This document shows, piece after piece, positions 6,612 through 9,659 of a DNA stretch of 9,659 bases (position 1 is its first letter; each line of letters starts with the position of its first letter). Position numbers and translations under genes: made by a program. The notes beneath the pieces were generated by a model. That model had not been told where the DNA came from. It did not search any database and was given only the letters and a program-made list of their open reading frames with translations. The DNA lies in the NCBI GenBank assembly GCA_937926515.1, contig CALAZZ010000044.1, forward strand, positions 1 through 9,659, in the 5' to 3' direction. The DNA comes from an uncultured Bacteroidales bacterium (lineage in GTDB: Bacteria; Bacteroidota; Bacteroidia; Bacteroidales; F082).

Positions 6612-6717
6612 TTAAATCAATGTTGAACAGACCTCCACACCCACCGGCGTAATATCGTGGAATGCCTGCAATACCTTTGCGAGCACTGATTATCATAGTA
6701 ATCATTGGGCAAGTATC

Positions 6718-7932
6718 TCAATACAGAAAACCAAACAACCAAAGCGGTATCTTATTTTTAAAACCGATTTCGATATCATCAGCAGCTACAAAGGCGTGAT
6801 TTTCGTCCTTAATCTGACTTGCACTTTTCTGCCTTCCACCAATTTCGAAAACAGCATCACGGTTGATGATAAAATCCCCTTTTGATGGATAATTTACCTG
6901 TTCACCAACAGAGAGTTGATTATAAAAAAAGGTTTCCCGTTCGGTGCCAATATTTGATTCGGATAAGCCTAATGCGTGCGACAGATTTGTATTATCCAGG
7001 TAAATTTTATCTGGTTTTTGAAGCATTTTATTGCCCTTGCTGTCACTTCGCAGCAACTTGATCAATTGCGCATCTTCCAATAGTTGCAGGTATTTAAGAA
7101 GTGTGCGGTAGTCGGTAATTTGGATATGCTCAGAAAGCTTATGCATATTAGGCACATAAGGTACTGTTGTGCTTATAGCTCCCAGCAAGCGTTTAAGCTG
7201 TTCCTTTGCAGCGGACGAAATGGAGGCAACATAAGGCAAATCCGTATCAATGATGAGATTCAGTATTTCGCGTAAGCGGTTTTGATACACATCTTCATTT
7301 CCTGTATAAAATGGATAATAGCCATATTTCAGATAGCTCTTAAACTGAGGGATTATTTTGATCTGCTTCGTAATTGCCGATGCCAGGCTTTCGTGTTCAG
7401 TCAATATTTGCTGAAATTCAATTTGCTTATGATCGAGTAATCCCTGCATCTCCAGGTATTCTCTGAAGGAAAGCCCGTGCATCAGGTAACTGGCTTTTCG
7501 TCTGCTCAAATCACCTTTACCCTTGTATAAATGCAAGATTGAAGAACCGGAATATACCAGGTGCAATTCAGGGAATGTATCGTATACATTTTTTAGCTCA
7601 AGTGACCAGTCTGAATTTTTATGCTTGGCCGGATAGCGATGCACTTCATCCAGAAACAAATGGGTTATCCCATAATTTGTAACGCTTTCGACCAGGTCAT
7701 ATAGGGAGTTGTTGTAGAAATAGGGTGTATCCAGGGAGGCATAAAGGAGCTTCACCCCCTGCTCCTGCATGATTTTGGCATGCTGCAGCATTAATGTTGT
7801 TTTCCCAACTCCACGACTACCTCTGATCTCGATCAAAGGTTCGGACCAGTCAATTTTGTCCATCAAACTTCTTTTGAATCGAAGACTGGTTTTGCCAATG
7901 AGCTTATTGCTGCTTACAAATAAGGAATCCAT
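6718..7932 (-). CDS. AAA+ ATP-binding protein with DUF4143 and PD-(D/E)XK-like C-terminus
   Basis: From ATG 7932 the protein has 404 residues. An upstream in-frame ATG at 8013 is rejected because the putative promoter (-7 box at 7952-7959) lies between the two. Walker A is GSRGVGKT (38-45) and Walker B is HLFLDEVH (91-98); a sensor-1-like LVYSGSS is at 125-131. Residues about 140-165 (LSRRKASYLMHGLSFREYL) are characteristic of the AAA_14/DUF4143 group, and the region around 205-340 fits DUF4143. The end, GDFIINRDAVFEIGGRQKS (352-370), keeps a D...E-x-x-x-(R/K) pattern like a PD-(D/E)XK nuclease core and is followed by the family's usual WLFGFLY terminus. Family members are widespread in Bacteroidota, often in accessory regions, and their biological role is poorly known. 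Length and motifs are intact, so it is probably functional. It is transcribed alone. Confidence -1.
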   Translation of the reverse strand: MDSLFVSSNKLIGKTSLRFKRSLMDKIDWSEPLIEIRGSRGVGKTTLMLQHAKIMQEQGVKLLYASLDTPYFYNNSLYDLVESVTNYGITHLFLDEVHRYPAKHKNSDWSLELKNVYDTFPELHLVYSGSSILHLYKGKGDLSRRKASYLMHGLSFREYLEMQGLLDHKQIEFQQILTEHESLASAITKQIKIIPQFKSYLKYGYYPFYTGNEDVYQNRLREILNLIIDTDLPYVASISSAAKEQLKRLLGAISTTVPYVPNMHKLSEHIQITDYRTLLKYLQLLEDAQLIKLLRSDSKGNKMLQKPDKIYLDNTNLSHALGLSESNIGTERETFFYNQLSVGEQVNYPSKGDFIINRDAVFEIGGRQKSASQIKDENHAFVAADDIEIGFKNKIPLWLFGFLY

Positions 7933-7951
7933 ATAGTTTGTATTGCTACTG

Positions 7952-7959
7952 CAAATATA
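7952..7959 (-). promoter_or_regulatory. Perfect TAnnTTTG -7 box for the ATPase gene
   Basis: On the minus strand the bases read TATATTTG, a full match to the Bacteroidota -7 consensus. It is 19 bases upstream of the ATG at 7932, which supports that start over the one at 8013. The -33 element is weak (TGTT near the expected place). Confidence -1.
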
Positions 7960-7964
7960 GATAA

Positions 7965-8007
7965 ATTGTGATAGATAACATTTTTTTTGCTTTTTTATTG
8001 TGATGGA
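7965..8007. repeat. Operator-like direct repeat ATTGTGATRGA
   Basis: ATTGTGATAGA (7965-7975) and ATTGTGATGGA (7997-8007) match at 10 of 11 positions and are offset by 32 bp, about three helical turns. They overlap and precede the -33 region of the ATPase promoter, a typical place for a repressor or activator. The binding factor is unknown. Confidence -1.
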
Positions 8008-8075
8008 ATACAATGTAATAAAAGATATTGTTGTAATCTATTACAGCGGCATTTTTCAAGCGCGCAGGGGCATTT

Positions 8076-8426
8076 GCCTGCGCTGATGGTTTTGTGCCGA
8101 GCTTTTGGGATTTGCCGACACAAAAGGACATAATCATAGAATATCGAACACTTCAACTTGTTCAGTGCAGGTATCGATCAATTGAATTTTGAATGTTGAA
8201 ATAGCTTGCGCCAGCCTATGCTTCGATTCGTTTCTTACTTGGTTGATACACTTCAAAAAGAAAAGTGGTTCCTGAAACAAAATCGTCTTTCACCTGACGC
8301 GCTATCCCGAGCAGGCACAAAGGCGGTTAGGTAGCCTGTCCGCCTTCGGCGGATGAATTGAAAAAAGCCTGCGCTTATAGTTTTGGTCCTTATGCCGAAA
8401 CAAAGGACAAGAATTATGAATATTGA
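8076..8426. repeat. Two diverged copies of a 60-72 bp intergenic repeat
   Basis: Copy 1 (8076-8147) and copy 2 (8367-8426) both begin GCCTGCGCT, continue with ATRGTTTTG, share a central TGCCGAmACAAA followed by GGACA, and end GAATATYGA. Copy 1 carries about 11 extra bases in the middle. Copy 2 can fold through GTCCTT/AAGGAC (8386-8408). They look like members of a dispersed Bacteroidota intergenic repeat family, which is an inference. Confidence -1.
8339..8353. repeat. GC-rich REP-like palindrome
   Basis: TCCGCC and GGCGGA pair perfectly around a TTC loop. Similar CCGCCTTCGGCGG palindromes are, in my recollection, frequent in Bacteroidota spacers. There is no adjacent T tract, so it is not called a terminator. 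Confidence -1.
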
Positions 8427-8438
8427 TGTCTTAACACC

Positions 8439-9269
8439 CTATTTAATCCCCCGCTGCTTCTTGATCTGGTCATAGGCGGCACTCACTTCCTGGAACTTTT
8501 TCTCGGCCGAGCGGTGTACTTCTTCGCCCAAATGGCTAACCTTGTCGGGGTGATATTTGAAAGCCATATCCCGGTAGGCTTTTTTCACTTCTTCGTCAGA
8601 AGCATTGGGATCAATTTCGAGAATTTTATAGGCACTGTCAACCTCCTTCACAAACATGGCCTTAATTGAATTGAAATCAGCAGGGCTCAGTCCAAGGTAT
8701 CCTCCAATGGAAGTAAGGGTCTGAAGCTCGGTAGCCGCCAACTGTCCATCCGCCAAGGCAACACCAAACAGGTAATGCATCAATTGCAAGCGCGAGGGGT
8801 AATCCATAAACTGCCTGATCTGCCCGCCCACTTCGGCCAGCCTGATTTCCTGCTTAAGTATTTCGCGAAGCATAAGCACATATTGTTCAGCCCTTTCCTT
8901 GCCAAAATTGGTCAGAAAAAAACGCTTCACGAAATCCAATTCGGCACGCTTTACCACACCATCCGCTTTCATCACAGCTGCTGTAAGGACAAGCAGGCTC
9001 ACGTTGAAATCGCTCTGTTGCGTACCTTCGTGAGCATAAGTGCCTGCGCTCATATCCTCATACATCTTACCGAAGGCAAAGCCGAGCAAGGCGCCAATGG
9101 GGCCTCCAAAAGCCCAGCCGAGTGTGCCGCCTATCCATTTGGCATAGGTATTTTTGCCTTTACGTCGGCTGACAAGCTTTTCATTACCTGTGGATTTTTT
9201 GCCAGGGCTGCGGTAGAACAACAAATAAACAACCAGCATAATCAACAGGAATATTATCAGGTACTTCAT
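8439..9269 (-). CDS. djlA: DjlA-like membrane co-chaperone: TerB domain plus C-terminal J-domain
   Basis: A 276-residue protein, close to the 271 of E. coli DjlA. Residues 3-19 form a single N-terminal membrane segment (YLIIFLLIMLVVYLLFY). A glycine-rich stretch (47-67, GGTLGWAFGGPIGALLGFAFG) follows, as in DjlA relatives. Residues about 88-205 form a TerB-like domain with its two acidic motifs, MKADGVVKRAE and ALADGQLAATE. Residues 212-276 form a J-domain with the essential HPD at 240-242 (FKYHPDK). The family stimulates DnaK ATPase at the inner membrane; the TerB part is thought to bind metals or clients. The J-domain is complete, so it should be active. It has its own -7 box and converges on nothing close. 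The gene symbol rests on architecture; orthology to E. coli djlA is not proven. Confidence -1.
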   Translation of the reverse strand: MKYLIIFLLIMLVVYLLFYRSPGKKSTGNEKLVSRRKGKNTYAKWIGGTLGWAFGGPIGALLGFAFGKMYEDMSAGTYAHEGTQQSDFNVSLLVLTAAVMKADGVVKRAELDFVKRFFLTNFGKERAEQYVLMLREILKQEIRLAEVGGQIRQFMDYPSRLQLMHYLFGVALADGQLAATELQTLTSIGGYLGLSPADFNSIKAMFVKEVDSAYKILEIDPNASDEEVKKAYRDMAFKYHPDKVSHLGEEVHRSAEKKFQEVSAAYDQIKKQRGIK

Positions 9270-9288
9270 GGTAAGTAGTTTTAGCTTG

Positions 9289-9296
9289 CAAAAGTA
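9289..9296 (-). promoter_or_regulatory. Perfect TAnnTTTG -7 box for the djlA-like gene
   Basis: The minus strand reads TACTTTTG, a full match to the Bacteroidota -7 consensus, 19 bases upstream of the ATG at 9269. A clear -33 TTG is not seen. Confidence -1.
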
Positions 9297-9393
9297 GCCT
9301 TTTAGATTATTTTACTTGTTGAGATGAAAAGTAAAGGCCAAATGTTTCATTGCTGTATTATTGGTGTTATGATTAATGCTGGTTAAAATATGG

Positions 9394-9431
9394 CTTTGTG
9401 AAACTTTGTGGCTCCTTTGTGTAGCTTTGTG
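9394..9431 (+). repeat. Four CTTTGTG short repeats upstream of the GxxExxY fragment
   Basis: CTTTGTG occurs at 9394-9400, 9404-9410, 9415-9421 and 9425-9431, spaced 10, 11 and 10 bases apart. Similar near-decamer runs are, in my recollection, regularly found just upstream of GxxExxY genes in Bacteroidota. Their role is unknown; the spacing of one helical turn would suit a protein or RNA-structure signal. Confidence -1.
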
Positions 9432-9460
9432 ACATAGCCATAACGCAAATAGAAAAGCCT

Positions 9461-9659
9461 ATGCCAATTGCATACAAAGCAGTTCAGCTTGATCATAGCT
9501 ATAGCATTGATTTATCAGTTGAAGAAAAAGTAGTAGTAGAAATAAAAACCGTCGAGGCATTTACAGCAGTTCACACAGCTCAGGCACTAACTTATTTAAG
9601 CTTTGGCAATTACAAACCAGGTTTGCTTTTAAACTTTCAAACCGCAGTACTCAAAAATG
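9461..9659 (+). pseudogene. GxxExxY-family protein lacking its N-terminal half (partial at window end)
   Basis: 66 residues are visible from ATG 9461. They match the second half of the GxxExxY family: MPIAYKAVQL, then YSIDL (D17) and VVVEIKT (E27, K29), giving the D...E-x-K signature of a PD-(D/E)XK nuclease fold, then HTAQALTYL and KPGLLLNF. Family members are about 120-130 residues; here the first 50 or so, including the motif that names the family, are missing. The frame reaches a stop at 9422-9424 with unrelated sequence in between, and the CTTTGTG repeats abut directly. The catalytic-type residues remain, so a short functional product cannot be excluded, but a deletion derivative is more likely. 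The 3' end lies outside the window. Confidence -1.

Larger units (their letters stand above)
7933..8438. other. 506-bp spacer with promoter, hairpins and a duplicated intergenic motif
   Basis: No gene is supported here. From right to left it contains: a diverged direct repeat (8076-8147 and 8367-8426); a GC hairpin TCCGCC-TTC-GGCGGA at 8339-8353; a 7-bp hairpin GCGCAGG/CCTGCGC at 8062-8083; an inverted repeat TGTAAT-CT-ATTACA at 8032-8045; and the promoter of the ATPase gene with two operator-like direct repeats. None of the hairpins is followed by a good T tract on either strand, so I do not call them terminators. Confidence -1.

Noticed and set aside
6613..6830. Open + frame reading TSTPTGVISWNACNTF near the segment edge
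   Set aside because: It looks protein-like at first, but has no start codon, continues antisense into the ATPase gene and has no recognised homology.
7933..8013. N-terminal extension of the ATPase to ATG 8013
   Set aside because: The extra 27 residues are Lys/Cys/Tyr-rich with no family similarity, and the -7 box at 7952-7959 would lie inside the coding region.
8339..8353. Rho-independent terminator for the djlA-like gene
   Set aside because: The GC hairpin is perfect but not followed by a T tract on the minus strand, and it is about 85 bp past the stop codon.
8775..9278. 167-codon open frame on + across the djlA-like gene
   Set aside because: Lies antisense to a clear TerB/J-domain protein and shows no family signature.

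Overview
The window looks like Bacteroidota chromosome, probably Bacteroidales-like. Four things point there: the tail of a Bacteroidota-type putative porin; an AAA+ ATPase of the DUF4143 family whose ending (FEIGGRQKS ... PLWLFGFLY) is typical of that phylum; promoter -7 boxes of the TAnnTTTG type upstream of several genes; and a GxxExxY-family fragment preceded by the CTTTGTG repeats often seen beside these genes. The flanking genes parB-like and djlA-like are near 50% GC by eye.

Layout. Positions 1-308 hold the end of an outer-membrane porin gene (+). 309-862 is non-coding, AT-rich and structured. It contains a 16/15-bp-arm inverted repeat and a perfect 16-bp palindrome just ahead of an orphan ParB-like gene at 863-1675 (+). 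From about 1850 to about 6600 lies a segment of different character: a secreted surface protein of about 1230 residues made of roughly 100-residue beta-sandwich repeats (1918-5616, +), and, convergent with it, a cysteine-rich protein whose 5' end is missing (5624-6574, -). After it comes the ATPase (6718-7932, -), a 506-bp spacer with repeats, a DjlA-like membrane J-protein (8439-9269, -), and the C-terminal half of a GxxExxY nuclease-like protein that runs off the window (9461 onward, +).

The most unusual object is the large surface-protein gene. For about 510 codons it uses almost only T- and G-ending codons and has no TTA, CTA or TCA codon. At about position 3445 it switches abruptly to A- and C-ending codons, while the protein repeat pattern continues without a break. 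It also carries a type IX secretion C-terminal-like domain near its N-terminus, where it could not serve as the usual sorting signal. Together with the Cys-rich neighbour, whose CC pairs and DNTGDGNIDC motif recall surface proteins of DPANN archaea, this suggests horizontally acquired DNA. A metagenomic misassembly has to be excluded first.

The genes do not form one pathway. The two proteins of the middle segment are probably cell-surface or secreted. The ParB-like gene is probably autoregulated or bound at the adjacent palindrome. The ATPase and the djlA-like gene appear to be independently transcribed, each with its own -7 box.
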